A stretch of 64,000 nt of DNA from Streptomyces sp. 130 (GTDB lineage Bacteria; Actinomycetota; Actinomycetes; Streptomycetales; Streptomycetaceae), in the NCBI RefSeq assembly GCF_007096885.1, contig NZ_VJNO01000015.1, forward strand, positions 62,001 through 126,000, in the 5' to 3' direction. Shown one piece after another: positions 1-7,782 of the stretch; the first letter of the stretch is position 1, and the number at the start of each line of letters is the position of its first letter. The position numbers and the translations under genes were made by a program. The notes under the pieces are model-generated. The model made no database searches, was not told the DNA's origin, and saw only the letters and a list, made by a program, of their open reading frames with translations.

Positions 1-1033
1 GGTGCATGTGGACGAGGGTGGGGATCGGCCCCTCCTTGTGGTCCAGGACGTCCGCGACCCGCGCCGAGGGGCCGCTGTCCTCCAGGAAGCCGTAGTCCGC
101 CATCCACTCGTCGTTGAAGATCTTCGACAGATAGCCGCGCCCGCTGTCCGGGAGCAGGACGACGACGACGTCATCGGGACCGAGCCGCTTCGCGACCTCC
201 AGGGCGCCCACGACCGCCATGCCGCAGGAGCCGCCGACGAGCAGCCCCTCCTCCTTGGCGAGCCGGCGGGTCATCTGGAAGGAGTCCTTGTCGGACACGG
301 CGACGATCTCGTCGGTGACCGTCCGGTCGTAGGCGGAGGGCCAGAAGTCCTCGCCGACGCCCTCCACGAGGTAGGGCCGGCCGGAGCCGCCGGAGTAGAC
401 CGAGCCCTCCGGGTCGGCGCCGACGACCTTGACCCGGCCGCCGCTGGCCTCCTTCAGATAGCGGCCGGTGCCGCTGATCGTGCCGCCGGTCCCGACGCCC
501 GCCACGAAGTGCGTGATCTTCCCGTCCGTCTGCTCCCACAGCTCGGGACCGGTGGTCTCGTAGTGGGAGCGCGGGTTGTTCGGGTTGGAGTACTGGTCGG
601 GCTTCCAGGCGCCCGGCGTCTCACGGACCAGCCGGTCGGAGACGTTGTAGTACGAGTCGGGGTGCTCGGGGTCGACCGCCGTGGGGCAGACGACGACCTC
701 GGCACCGTAGGCGCGCAGTACGTTGATCTTGTCCGTGGACACCTTGTCCGGGCAGACGAAGACGCACTTGTACCCCTTCTGCTGCGCGACGATCGCCAGG
801 CCGACGCCCGTGTTGCCGCTGGTCGGCTCGACGATCGTGCCGCCGGGCTTCAGCTCGCCGCTCTGCTCGGCGGCCTCGATCATGCGCAGGGCGATGCGGT
901 CCTTGACCGACCCGCCGGGGTTGAAGTACTCGACCTTGGCCAGGACCGTCGCCTGGATTCCGGCCGTGACACTGCGCAGCCTCACCAGCGGGGTATTGCC
1001 TACGAGACTGATCATCGAATCGTGGTATCGCAC
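1..1033 (-). CDS. cystathionine beta-synthase (3' end outside window)
   Basis: PLP-dependent beta-replacement enzyme that condenses serine and homocysteine to cystathionine. The start is the GTG at 1033-1031 (protein begins V-RYHDSMISLVGNTPLVRL). NPGGSVKDR places the PLP lysine at K44, followed by the phosphate-binding EPTSGNTGVG and later the glycine-rich GVGTGGTISG. About 344 residues are visible and the frame is open at the left edge. The last visible part (ARVADVLDHKEGPIPTLVHMH) looks like the start of a C-terminal CBS domain pair, which separates this enzyme from plain cysteine synthase (about 310 residues). It is transcribed divergently from the SGNH hydrolase. O-acetylserine sulfhydrylase activity cannot be excluded from sequence alone. 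Confidence 0.9.
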   Translation of the reverse strand, partial: MRYHDSMISLVGNTPLVRLRSVTAGIQATVLAKVEYFNPGGSVKDRIALRMIEAAEQSGELKPGGTIVEPTSGNTGVGLAIVAQQKGYKCVFVCPDKVSTDKINVLRAYGAEVVVCPTAVDPEHPDSYYNVSDRLVRETPGAWKPDQYSNPNNPRSHYETTGPELWEQTDGKITHFVAGVGTGGTISGTGRYLKEASGGRVKVVGADPEGSVYSGGSGRPYLVEGVGEDFWPSAYDRTVTDEIVAVSDKDSFQMTRRLAKEEGLLVGGSCGMAVVGALEVAKRLGPDDVVVVLLPDSGRGYLSKIFNDEWMADYGFLEDSGPSARVADVLDHKEGPIPTLVHMH

Positions 1034-1182
1034 CGTGTACTCCGGGGTCTCCGAGATGGTCCGGCAAGCGTATGCGTACCGGCACGGGATCGGGCGGTGC
1101 GATTGAACAACGGCCGGTAGCGGGCAGGTAGCTCTGTGTACGGCTCTACTGCGGTACGTGGGACGAGGAGGTGGACCTGACT

Positions 1183-2292
1183 GTGTCGACGGCGAGAGTG
1201 GCACGGCGGATCGCGGCGGGCGCGGCGTACGGCGGGGGCAGCATCGGGCTGCTGGGCGCCGCCGCGGTGGGCGTCCTGCTGGCGGAGGTCCAGCTGGCGA
1301 AGCGGCAGGTCGGCGGCGGTATCGCCCCGGTCCCGCCGAGCGCGGACGGACGGTACGGAGTGGCGTTCACGGGCCCGGCCGAGCCCTTGCGCCTCGGGCT
1401 GCTCGGGGACTCCACGGCGGCCGGGCAGGGGGTGCGGCGGGCCGGGCAGACCCCGGGGGCGCTGCTGGCGTCGGGGCTGGCGGCGGTGTCCGAGCGGCCG
1501 GTGGACCTGCGCAACGTCGCGCTGCCGGGTGCCCGGTCGGACGATCTGGAGCGGCAGGTCTCGCTGATGCTCGCGGACCCGGCGCGGACGCCGGACGTGT
1601 GCGTGATCATGATCGGGGCGAACGACGTGACGCACCGGATGCCGGCCACGCAGTCGGTGCGCTGTCTGACCACGGCGGTGCGCAGGCTGCGGACGGCCGG
1701 GGCGGAGGTCGTCGTCGGGACCTGTCCGGACCTGGGCACGATCGAGCCGGTGTACCAGCCGCTGCGCTGGCTGGCCCGGCGGGTGAGCCGGCAGCTGGCG
1801 GCGGCGCAGACGATCGGCACGGTGGAGCAGGGCGGGCGCACCGTGTCGCTGGGAGACCTGCTGGGCCCGGAGTTCGAGGCGAATCCGCGGGAGCTGTTCG
1901 GCCCGGACAACTACCACCCGTCGGCCGAGGGGTACGCGACCGCTTCCATGGCGGTGCTGCCGACCCTGTGCGCGGTACTCGGTCTGTGGCCGGAGTCCGA
2001 CCGGCTGGACGGTGCCCGGCGCGAGGACATGCTGCCGGTGGCGAAGGCGGCCTCCCAGGCGGCCAAGGAGGCCGGCACGGAGGTCACGGGGGCCCGGGCG
2101 CCCTGGGCCCTGCTCAAGCACCGCAGGCGGCGGCGCCTGCCCGCCGCCACGGAGCCGCACCCGCATCCGCACCCGGAGCCCGGGGGTTCGTCGCGCCTCG
2201 GCCACCGGCCGCACGCGGACGCGGACGGCCCGCCGGGACACGCGTGGGTCCGGCGGCCGGGCGGGCGCCCCGGAGAGGGAGGCGCCGGCTGA
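1183..2292 (+). CDS. membrane-anchored SGNH/GDSL hydrolase
   Basis: Serine esterase/lipase-type hydrolase of the SGNH fold; its substrate cannot be read from sequence. Block I is LLGDSTAAGQG (nucleophile Ser), block III is MIGANDVTH and block V is DNYHPSAEGY (Asp-His of the triad). An N-terminal hydrophobic stretch (about residues 12-38) suggests a signal anchor with the catalytic domain outside. The last roughly 60 residues are rich in Arg, His, Pro and Gly and look disordered. The start is taken as GTG 1183 because GAGGAGG at 1165-1171 is well spaced for it; the in-frame GTG at 1171 overlaps that Shine-Dalgarno sequence. The 3' end carries a tandem duplication (see repeat 2261-2321). Confidence 0.8.
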   Translation: MSTARVARRIAAGAAYGGGSIGLLGAAAVGVLLAEVQLAKRQVGGGIAPVPPSADGRYGVAFTGPAEPLRLGLLGDSTAAGQGVRRAGQTPGALLASGLAAVSERPVDLRNVALPGARSDDLERQVSLMLADPARTPDVCVIMIGANDVTHRMPATQSVRCLTTAVRRLRTAGAEVVVGTCPDLGTIEPVYQPLRWLARRVSRQLAAAQTIGTVEQGGRTVSLGDLLGPEFEANPRELFGPDNYHPSAEGYATASMAVLPTLCAVLGLWPESDRLDGARREDMLPVAKAASQAAKEAGTEVTGARAPWALLKHRRRRRLPAATEPHPHPHPEPGGSSRLGHRPHADADGPPGHAWVRRPGGRPGEGGAG

Positions 2293-2321
2293 GCGGGCGC
2301 CCCGGAGAGGGAGGCGCCGGC
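2261..2321. repeat. 29-bp perfect direct repeat, period 32 bp
   Basis: Positions 2261-2289 and 2293-2321 are identical. The SGNH hydrolase stop codon lies at the junction, so copy one encodes the protein's last residues and copy two is non-coding. Each copy holds an inverted GGCGCC pair and may form a short hairpin. Confidence 0.8.
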
Positions 2322-2392
2322 CGGGCCGCCGGCTTCCGCACGGGGAGACGTCGACCGGACCGGCGTCCCGACTCCCGACGCGGAGACGTTGA

Positions 2393-2408
2393 CTGAGCGC
2401 TCGCTTAG
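2393..2408. promoter_or_regulatory. TetR-type operator candidate upstream of thiolase
   Basis: CTGAGCGCTCGCTTAG is an imperfect palindrome (six of eight dyad pairs match). Related TGAGCG-CGCT dyads are known targets of TetR-family regulators of acyl-CoA metabolism in actinobacteria. It lies about 140 bp before the thiolase start. The regulator is not encoded next to it, so the assignment is inference. Confidence 0.4.
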
Positions 2409-2548
2409 AAAAGAGGCCCGCATCACATGCCGCGTCGGGTGACCCCGGCGCTACGTCCGGGTAATTTCCAGAGCAGTCGTGCCGTACCGCCGGGTCTGCC
2501 GCATCCGTCAGGCAGCCTGTCCGCCCTCAGCCCTCATGGAGCCGCGTG

Positions 2549-3769
2549 ATGCCCGAAGCCGTGATCGTCTCTGCCGCCCGTTCGCCCATCGGCCGGGCCT
2601 TCAAGGGTTCGCTCAAGGACCTGCGCGCGGACGACCTGACCGCGACGATCATCCAGACCGCGCTGGCCAAGGTCCCCGAGCTGGACCCCGAGGACATCGA
2701 CGACCTGATGCTGGGCTGCGGACTGCCCGGCGGCGAGCAGGGCAACAACCTGGGCCGCATCATCGCCGTGCAGATGGGGATGGACCACCTTCCCGGCTGC
2801 ACGGTCACCCGCTACTGCTCGTCCTCGCTGCAGACCAGCCGCATGGCGCTGCACGCCATCAAGGCCGGTGAGGGCGACGTCTTCATCTCGGCCGGTGTCG
2901 AGATGGTGTCCCGCTTCACCAAGGGCAACTCGGACAGCCTGCCGGACACGCACAACCCGCTGTTCGCGGAGGCCGAGGCCCGCACCGCGGCCCGCGCCGA
3001 GGAGTCCGGTGCGAGCTGGCACGACCCGCGCGAGGACGGCCTGGTCCCGGACGCCTACATCGCGATGGGCCAGACCGCGGAGAACCTGGCCCGGCTCAAG
3101 GGCGTGACGCGCCAGGACATGGACGAGTTCGGCGTACGGTCGCAGAACCTCGCCGAGGAGGCCCTGAAGAACGGGTTCTGGGAGCGCGAGATCACCCCGG
3201 TGACCACGCCGGACGGCACGGTCGTGGCCAAGGACGACGGCCCGCGCGCGGGCGTCACGCTGGAGGGCGTCCAGGGCCTGAAGCCGGTCTTCCGCCCGGA
3301 CGGCCTGGTCACTGCGGGCAACTGCTGCCCGCTCAACGACGGCGCCGCCGCGCTCGTGATCATGTCGGACACCAAGGCGCGCGAGCTGGGCCTGACGCCG
3401 CTCGCCCGGATCGTCTCCACCGGCGTCTCCGGCCTCTCCCCCGAGATCATGGGCTACGGCCCCGTCGAGGCCAGCAAGCAGGCGCTCGAGCGGGCCGGGC
3501 TGACCATCGGCGACATCGACCTCGCCGAGATCAACGAGGCGTTCGCCGCCCAGGTCATCCCCTCCTACCGCGACCTCGGCCTGCCGCTGGAGAAGGTCAA
3601 CGTCAACGGTGGCGCGATCGCCGTCGGCCACCCCTTCGGCATGACCGGCGCCCGGATCACCGGCACGCTGATCAACAGCCTCCAGTTCCACGACAAGCAG
3701 TTCGGCCTGGAGACCATGTGCGTCGGCGGCGGCCAGGGCATGGCCATGGTCATCGAGCGTCTGAGCTGA
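2549..3769 (+). CDS. acetyl-CoA C-acetyltransferase (thiolase)
   Basis: Thiolase-family enzyme of 406 residues, the usual length. It would catalyse thiolytic cleavage of 3-ketoacyl-CoA in beta-oxidation or the reverse Claisen condensation. The acyl-accepting nucleophile is C90 in [11 protein letters not shown]. The C-terminal catalytic motifs are [16 protein letters not shown] (His) and [11 protein letters not shown] (second Cys). NEAFAAQ, also typical of thiolases, is present. ATG 2549 is preferred over GTG 2546 because GGAG at 2537-2540 is 8 nt away. The gene stands alone: a terminator follows and a TetR-like operator candidate precedes it. Confidence 0.93.
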   Translation: MPEAVIVSAARSPIGRAFKGSLKDLRADDLTATIIQTALAKVPELDPEDIDDLMLGCGLPGGEQGNNLGRIIAVQMGMDHLPGCTVTRYCSSSLQTSRMALHAIKAGEGDVFISAGVEMVSRFTKGNSDSLPDTHNPLFAEAEARTAARAEESGASWHDPREDGLVPDAYIAMGQTAENLARLKGVTRQDMDEFGVRSQNLAEEALKNGFWEREITPVTTPDGTVVAKDDGPRAGVTLEGVQGLKPVFRPDGLVTAGNCCPLNDGAAALVIMSDTKARELGLTPLARIVSTGVSGLSPEIMGYGPVEASKQALERAGLTIGDIDLAEINEAFAAQVIPSYRDLGLPLEKVNVNGGAIAVGHPFGMTGARITGTLINSLQFHDKQFGLETMCVGGGQGMAMVIERLS

Positions 3770-3816
3770 TCAGGGCGGGCTCGGGCCCCTGCGCGCCACC
3801 GAGCCCCGACCGTGAC

Positions 3817-3859
3817 CGAATCTCCCCCAGGATGTGATCTGTCTCCTGGGGGGGATTCG
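3817..3859 (+). terminator. terminator after thiolase
   Basis: The 16-bp arms (3817-3832 and 3844-3859) pair fully with one G-U wobble and an 11-nt loop. A short T-containing stretch follows. Confidence 0.75.
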
Positions 3860-4004
3860 TTTGCGCAGGTCACACCTACAACAGCCGTTTACACAGGGCC
3901 CAAAGTCCTGTCCATTTCATGACGTAATGCACTGACACATGGTGCCGTCAGGGCACAAGCTGATGTAGGAAGTCGGGGGATCGATTGAAACCGGGAGTAT
4001 GTCA

Positions 4005-4838
4005 GTGAGCGCCATGCCTCTTGCCCTGTTGCTGACCACCGCCGCTGCCACGGCTGTGGGCGTCGCCGCTCTGCACGCCGCTCACGGGCTGCGCAGGCAG
4101 GTCTCGGCGCTCCGGAAGGAGCTGGCCGACGGTCACGCCCTTACAGCGGCCATACCCCCTCAGACCCGCAACGACACCACTTCTGCCGAAGAAATACGCG
4201 CGGCCGTCGCCGACGCGCTGGCCGAGGAGCGCGAGCGGGAGCTGGCCGAGGCCCGCGCGTTCTGGGCCTCGCAGGAGGCGCGCGACGCCGCCGACGCCCC
4301 GTCCCTGCTGGGCGGGCTTGCCGGGCTGGGCGAGGACGCCCCGTTCTTCCTGCCGCGCCAGAGCGATTTCGCCGGTCTGGAGTCGATGGACCTCGAAGCG
4401 GCCGACGCCCTGGACGAGCTGACCGGGCTGGCGGAGCTGCCGGAGGCGGAGTTCGCCGAGGACTCCCCCGAGCTGGCCGCGGCCCGCCGCCGCCACCCCT
4501 CGCACCCCGACTTCGTCCCCGTACAGGCGCCCGTGGTCACCGATCACGAGCGCACGGTGAACCGGCTGGAGGAGCTGGCGGACAGCCGCACCGAGCTGTC
4601 CGACGTCCGCCCGGGCCCGCTCGGCACGCTCGACGTGTACGTGTTCGCCGACGGTACGACGCTCTGCATGACCCCCGGCCACCGCGAGACGGCCGAGCGC
4701 CTGGCCGAGTCGCTGCGCGCGGGCGAGCACCCGGTGCTGCTGGGCGGCTCCGGCGTCTCGGGGGCGTACGCGCTGACGTTCTCCTGCGGCAGGGAGAACG
4801 TGTACATACTCGCCGACCGCGTCATAGCGAGCTTCTGA
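4005..4838 (+). CDS. conserved hypothetical protein with N-terminal membrane segment
   Basis: Not recognised. It encodes 277 residues: an N-terminal hydrophobic segment (about residues 3-25, MPLALLLTTAAATAVGVAAL), then an acidic, alanine/glutamate-rich region likely helical (residues 30-150), then a C-terminal alpha/beta-looking domain (LDVYVFADGTTLCMTPGH to the end). The topology suggests a membrane-tethered cytoplasmic or extracytoplasmic domain. GTG 4005 is chosen because GGGAG at 3993-3997 is 7 nt upstream; ATG 3999 would sit on that Shine-Dalgarno sequence and add two residues. The gene appears monocistronic. Confidence 0.7.
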   Translation: MSAMPLALLLTTAAATAVGVAALHAAHGLRRQVSALRKELADGHALTAAIPPQTRNDTTSAEEIRAAVADALAEERERELAEARAFWASQEARDAADAPSLLGGLAGLGEDAPFFLPRQSDFAGLESMDLEAADALDELTGLAELPEAEFAEDSPELAAARRRHPSHPDFVPVQAPVVTDHERTVNRLEELADSRTELSDVRPGPLGTLDVYVFADGTTLCMTPGHRETAERLAESLRAGEHPVLLGGSGVSGAYALTFSCGRENVYILADRVIASF

Positions 4839-4890
4839 GCCCGCACCGACGCGGGGATCCCGGTTACGGCCTCCCCGCGCGCCGCGCGCC

Positions 4891-5208
4891 TTACTCGAAG
4901 GCCCGCGCGGCCGCTTCCTCGACGCATCGCACGGCCTCGTCCAGCTCCTCGGGCGGGGCCGTTTCCAGTGCCACGGCCAGGTCCCGGCCGGCGACGGCGA
5001 GCTGGTCGCCGACGGCGAACACCCCGGCGTCCGGCATCGTCCGGGGCTCCCGTCCGGGCTCCTCGGCGCGCTGGGCCCGCGCCGACAGCTCGCGCGCGGC
5101 GGCGAGGCCGTGGGCCGCCGCTCCCCGCTGCAGCCTGCTCTGCGGGGCGGCGCGCAGCCGGTCGGCGAATCGGTCCACGGCGATGATCAGGGGGGTCGTA
5201 TCGAGCAC
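4891..5208 (-). CDS. small conserved hypothetical protein
   Basis: Not recognised. 105 residues from a GTG start, rich in Ala, Arg and Glu, and predicted mostly helical with no membrane segment. It begins MLDTTPLIIAVDRFADRLRA and ends with acidic/alanine-rich helices (EELDEAVRCVEEAAARAFE). It lies between the 4005-4838 gene, with which it converges, and the Bax-inhibitor-like gene. Codon use fits a real gene, but the function is unknown. Confidence 0.6.
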   Translation of the reverse strand: MLDTTPLIIAVDRFADRLRAAPQSRLQRGAAAHGLAAARELSARAQRAEEPGREPRTMPDAGVFAVGDQLAVAGRDLAVALETAPPEELDEAVRCVEEAAARAFE

Positions 5209-5234
5209 CCCGCGACCCTATCGCCGTGCGCACG

Positions 5235-5276
5235 GAAGCGGCCCGCGGCCTCCGGAGGGAGACCGCGGGCCGCTTC
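5235..5276 (-). terminator. terminator of Bax-inhibitor-like gene
   Basis: Perfect 14-bp arms at 5235-5248 and 5263-5276 with a 14-nt loop, just past the stop codon at 5293 of the minus-strand gene. Confidence 0.7.
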
Positions 5277-5292
5277 GGGTCCGCAGGGCAGA

Positions 5293-6165
5293 TCAGTCGT
5301 CGCCGCTGAGGATGGAGAGCAGGCGCAGCATCTCCAGGTAGATCCACACCAGGGTCATGGTGAGGCCGAAGGCGGCCAGCCAGGACTCCTCGCGCGGAGC
5401 GCCGTACGCGATGCCGTCCTCGACCTGCTTGAAGTCGAGGGCCAGGAAGCAGGCGCCGAGGATGATGCCGATGACACCGAAGAGGATGCCGAGGCCACCG
5501 CTGCGGAAGCCGAGGCCGTCACCGCCGCCGAAGACGGCGAAGAGCAGATTGACGGCCATCAGGAGCAGGAAGCCCATGGCGGCGGCCATCACGAAGCCGT
5601 AGAACCGGCGGGTGACGCGGATCCAGCGCATCTTGTACGCGAGGAGCACACCGGCGAAGACACACATGGTGCCCATCACCGCCTGCATCACGACGCCGGG
5701 CCCGATGTACGTGCTGACCGCGCTGGAGATGACGCCGAGGAAAACACCCTCGAAGGCGGCGTAGGCGAGGATCAGCGCGGGAACGGGCTTGCGCTTGAAG
5801 GACTGGACCATCGACAGCACGAACGCGATGAGCGCGGCGCCGACGGCGATGCCGTACGACTTGTTGAGGTTGCCCTCGTCCACCGGCAGCAGCGCCCAGG
5901 CGAGCGCGGCACCGAGCACGACCGTGCCCAGCGTCATCGCCGTGCGGGTGACGACGTCGTCGATCGTCATCGCGCCGGTGCGGGCGGGCGCGGGGGCGCC
6001 CGTGGGGGCGTAGGGGTTCGTCGCGTACGGGTTCGGGGCGGTGCCCTGCGCGTACGGGTTGGCACCCGCTGCGGGGGCCCCGGCCTGCGGCGCCGCGTTG
6101 AAGCCCGCGTAACCGTTGTCGCGGCTGAAGCCCCGTCGCGAGAAGACCGGGTTGCTGCTCCTCAT
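5293..6165 (-). CDS. Bax inhibitor-1/YccA family membrane protein
   Basis: Integral membrane protein of 290 residues. The N-terminal 75 residues are hydrophilic and rich in Gly/Pro/Tyr/Asn (repeats such as NPYAQG, NPYATNPYAP). At least seven hydrophobic segments follow from about residue 90, in the pattern of the Bax-inhibitor-1-like bacterial family. Some members conduct calcium or modulate proteases, but the role here is unknown. The start is ATG 6165 (MRSSNPVFSRRGFSRDN) because GGAGG lies 7 nt upstream; an upstream in-frame ATG lacks a ribosome site. The C-terminus ends in conserved-looking DD. Confidence 0.85.
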   Translation of the reverse strand: MRSSNPVFSRRGFSRDNGYAGFNAAPQAGAPAAGANPYAQGTAPNPYATNPYAPTGAPAPARTGAMTIDDVVTRTAMTLGTVVLGAALAWALLPVDEGNLNKSYGIAVGAALIAFVLSMVQSFKRKPVPALILAYAAFEGVFLGVISSAVSTYIGPGVVMQAVMGTMCVFAGVLLAYKMRWIRVTRRFYGFVMAAAMGFLLLMAVNLLFAVFGGGDGLGFRSGGLGILFGVIGIILGACFLALDFKQVEDGIAYGAPREESWLAAFGLTMTLVWIYLEMLRLLSILSGDD

Positions 6166-6276
6166 CTCACTCCTCCATGGCCACCCAGCGTGGCCTTCCC
6201 ACAAGAGTAATGGGTAGGCAAAGCAATCGTCCTAGTGCCGAAGGAGGATCTTTCCCCGGGCACGGGCCGTGCGCGG

Positions 6277-6918
6277 TCAGGGTGCGTCCGGTCGCCTCCG
6301 CCGGCGGACGGGCTCACCGGCGGACCGGCCGCCCGCCTCCCGGGCCGCGCTCTCCACCCGTTCCCGGTGCCGGCGCCACCATGCCTCGTCCCCGGGCGCC
6401 ATGTCCTCATTCCCCCTCCGCAGCCCGGCCGCCCCGTCGATCAGCTCCCGGACGAGGTCGGCGTGCCCGGCATGGCGCTGGGTCTCGGCGACGAGGTGGA
6501 CGAGGACGCGATGCAGCGACAGCGCGGGCCCGCCCTCCCCCTCCTCCCCGGGGAGGACCCCCACCGCGTCCAGCCCGAACGCGTCGACGGTCGCGTCGGA
6601 GTGCGCCCACACCCGCCGGTACCGCCCGACGACCTCCTCGCGGGACTCGTCGGCCGTGGCCCACAGATCGGCGTTCGGCTCGGCGTCCCCGGTGATCCAC
6701 AGGGCCGGCGCGTCGACGGGCCGCCCGAAGGCGGTCCCCAGGTAGAACGCCTCGGCCCCGGTCACATGCTTGACGAGCCCGAGCAGATTGGTGCCGGTGG
6801 GGGTGAGGGGCCGCCGTATGTCGTATTCGGACAGCCCGTCGAGCTTCCAGAGGAAGGCGTCGCGGGCGTCCTGAAGGTAGAGCCGCAGGTCGTGCTTGAA
6901 CTGGTCCGCATCCGTCAT
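6277..6918 (-). CDS. DinB family protein
   Basis: 213-residue four-helix-bundle protein of the DinB/mycothiol-dependent superfamily. Candidate metal-binding histidines are visible in GLVKHVTGAEAFYLG and in the C-terminal ETQRHAGHADLVRELI (H-x3-H pattern). Actinobacterial members are often mycothiol S-transferases or detoxifying enzymes; the substrate cannot be inferred here. The start ATG 6918 (MTDADQFKHDLRLYL) is chosen because family similarity begins there; the longer open frame upstream is low-complexity. The C-terminal 30 residues are Arg-rich. Confidence 0.85.
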   Translation of the reverse strand: MTDADQFKHDLRLYLQDARDAFLWKLDGLSEYDIRRPLTPTGTNLLGLVKHVTGAEAFYLGTAFGRPVDAPALWITGDAEPNADLWATADESREEVVGRYRRVWAHSDATVDAFGLDAVGVLPGEEGEGGPALSLHRVLVHLVAETQRHAGHADLVRELIDGAAGLRRGNEDMAPGDEAWWRRHRERVESAAREAGGRSAGEPVRRRRRPDAP

Positions 6919-6997
6919 GCGTCCAACCTGCCGGTCGGCCGGCCCCGGGCCCACCGTGTTTCTCAGCCCGTGGACGCTCCCCGCCCCATCACGGCAA

Positions 6998-7054
6998 CGA
7001 GCCGCCCCGCGGGTCTGCCGGTACCGAACCTGTCGGCCGCACCGGGGCGGCTCG
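6998..7054. repeat. 12-bp inverted repeat between DinB and small membrane gene
   Basis: CGAGCCGCCCCG at 6998-7009 pairs with CGGGGCGGCTCG at 7043-7054 across a 33-nt loop. It lies in the promoter/leader region of the 7093 gene and could be a leader stem or an operator. Confidence 0.4.
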
Positions 7055-7092
7055 TACGGTCGGCGGCTCACCGACCGACACGGGAGGGCCGG

Positions 7093-7398
7093 ATGAAGGC
7101 CGTCATGTTCCTGCTGGCCTTCGCCGCACTGCATCTACTGGGGCTGGCCCTCGCCACGAACCACCGTGGGTTCGCGCAGTACGTCCGGGACACCTGGCTG
7201 AACCCAGTCCACTTCACGCCCCGCGAGCTCCGCCGCATCCGCCGCATCCGCCGCCGCAACGGCATCGAACACCCCGCGTTCCACCACTACGTGCAGGCGC
7301 AGGACCGATTCCGGAACCTGCGCATCATGGGCGCGCTGCACGCGGCCCTGGGCCTGGCCGGCGTCGTGGGGATTGCCGTTTCCGTGGTTCGGAGGTGA
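7093..7398 (+). CDS. small membrane protein of unknown function
   Basis: Not recognised. 101 residues with hydrophobic segments at both ends (MKAVMFLLAFAALHLLGLAL and MGALHAALGLAGVVGIAVSV) and a basic middle (RRIRRIRRRNGIEHPAF), suggesting two transmembrane helices with a cytoplasmic basic loop. GGGAGG at 7082-7087 is 5 nt from ATG 7093. It ends 39 bp before the 3' end of the bldA tRNA on the opposite strand. Confidence 0.6.
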   Translation: MKAVMFLLAFAALHLLGLALATNHRGFAQYVRDTWLNPVHFTPRELRRIRRIRRRNGIEHPAFHHYVQAQDRFRNLRIMGALHAALGLAGVVGIAVSVVRR

Positions 7399-7437
7399 TC
7401 GTTTTGGGTACCTGGGGGCTCGGGATCTGGTACGCGA

Positions 7438-7523
7438 TGGTGCCCGGAACCGGACTCGAACCGGTACGCCCCCGAGGGGCAGCGAGGTTTAAGCTCGCCG
7501 TGTCTGCATTCCACCATCCGGGC
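7438..7523 (-). tRNA. bldA: tRNA-Leu (anticodon UAA), bldA
   Basis: The minus strand folds as a class II tRNA. The acceptor stem is GCCCGGA/TCCGGGC, with an encoded discriminator A and CCA end (7441-7438). The anticodon stem GCGAG/CTCGC encloses loop CTTAAAC, giving anticodon UAA at 7491-7489. There is a long variable arm (GCCCC-TC-GGGGGC) and a T-arm ACCGG-TTCGAGT-CCGGT. It is the leucine tRNA that reads UUA, which in Streptomyces is the developmental regulator bldA, needed for aerial growth and many antibiotic pathways. A UUA codon is extremely rare in such genomes. Confidence 0.96.
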
Positions 7524-7551
7524 GTGGCGCGCGGCTCCGCGTTGGCACATG

Positions 7552-7557
7552 ACCCTA
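7552..7557 (-). promoter_or_regulatory. candidate -10 box of bldA
   Basis: TAGGGT on the minus strand, 28 nt before the tRNA 5' end, resembles the Streptomyces vegetative -10 (TAGRRT). No convincing -35 is seen at 17-18 nt. Confidence 0.35.
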
Positions 7558-7731
7558 TCCGGGGGGCTCGGCGCGATCAGCCGAACAGTGGCTCGATGTT
7601 GTCTTATTTATCGATCTCTTGAGTCCCCGTCAGCGCACGTCGGAGGCATACCCACATGCCCGCGCAAGATGGCGGCGGCGCAGGGGTGCCGGGCGAATTG
7701 ACGGAAAGTCGCCGCACCGACACAGTCCATG

Positions 7732-7771
7732 CGCCAGGGGCGCGCCACCGATCGCCAGGGGCGCGCCACCG
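7732..7771. repeat. 19-bp tandem direct repeat
   Basis: CGCCAGGGGCGCGCCACCG occurs at 7732-7750 and 7753-7771, period 21 bp, just past the stop codon of the mannosidase gene. Each copy holds the self-complementary GGCGCGCC. It could act in termination or as a protein-binding site on one face of the helix. Confidence 0.7.
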
Positions 7772-7782
7772 CGTGGCTGATT

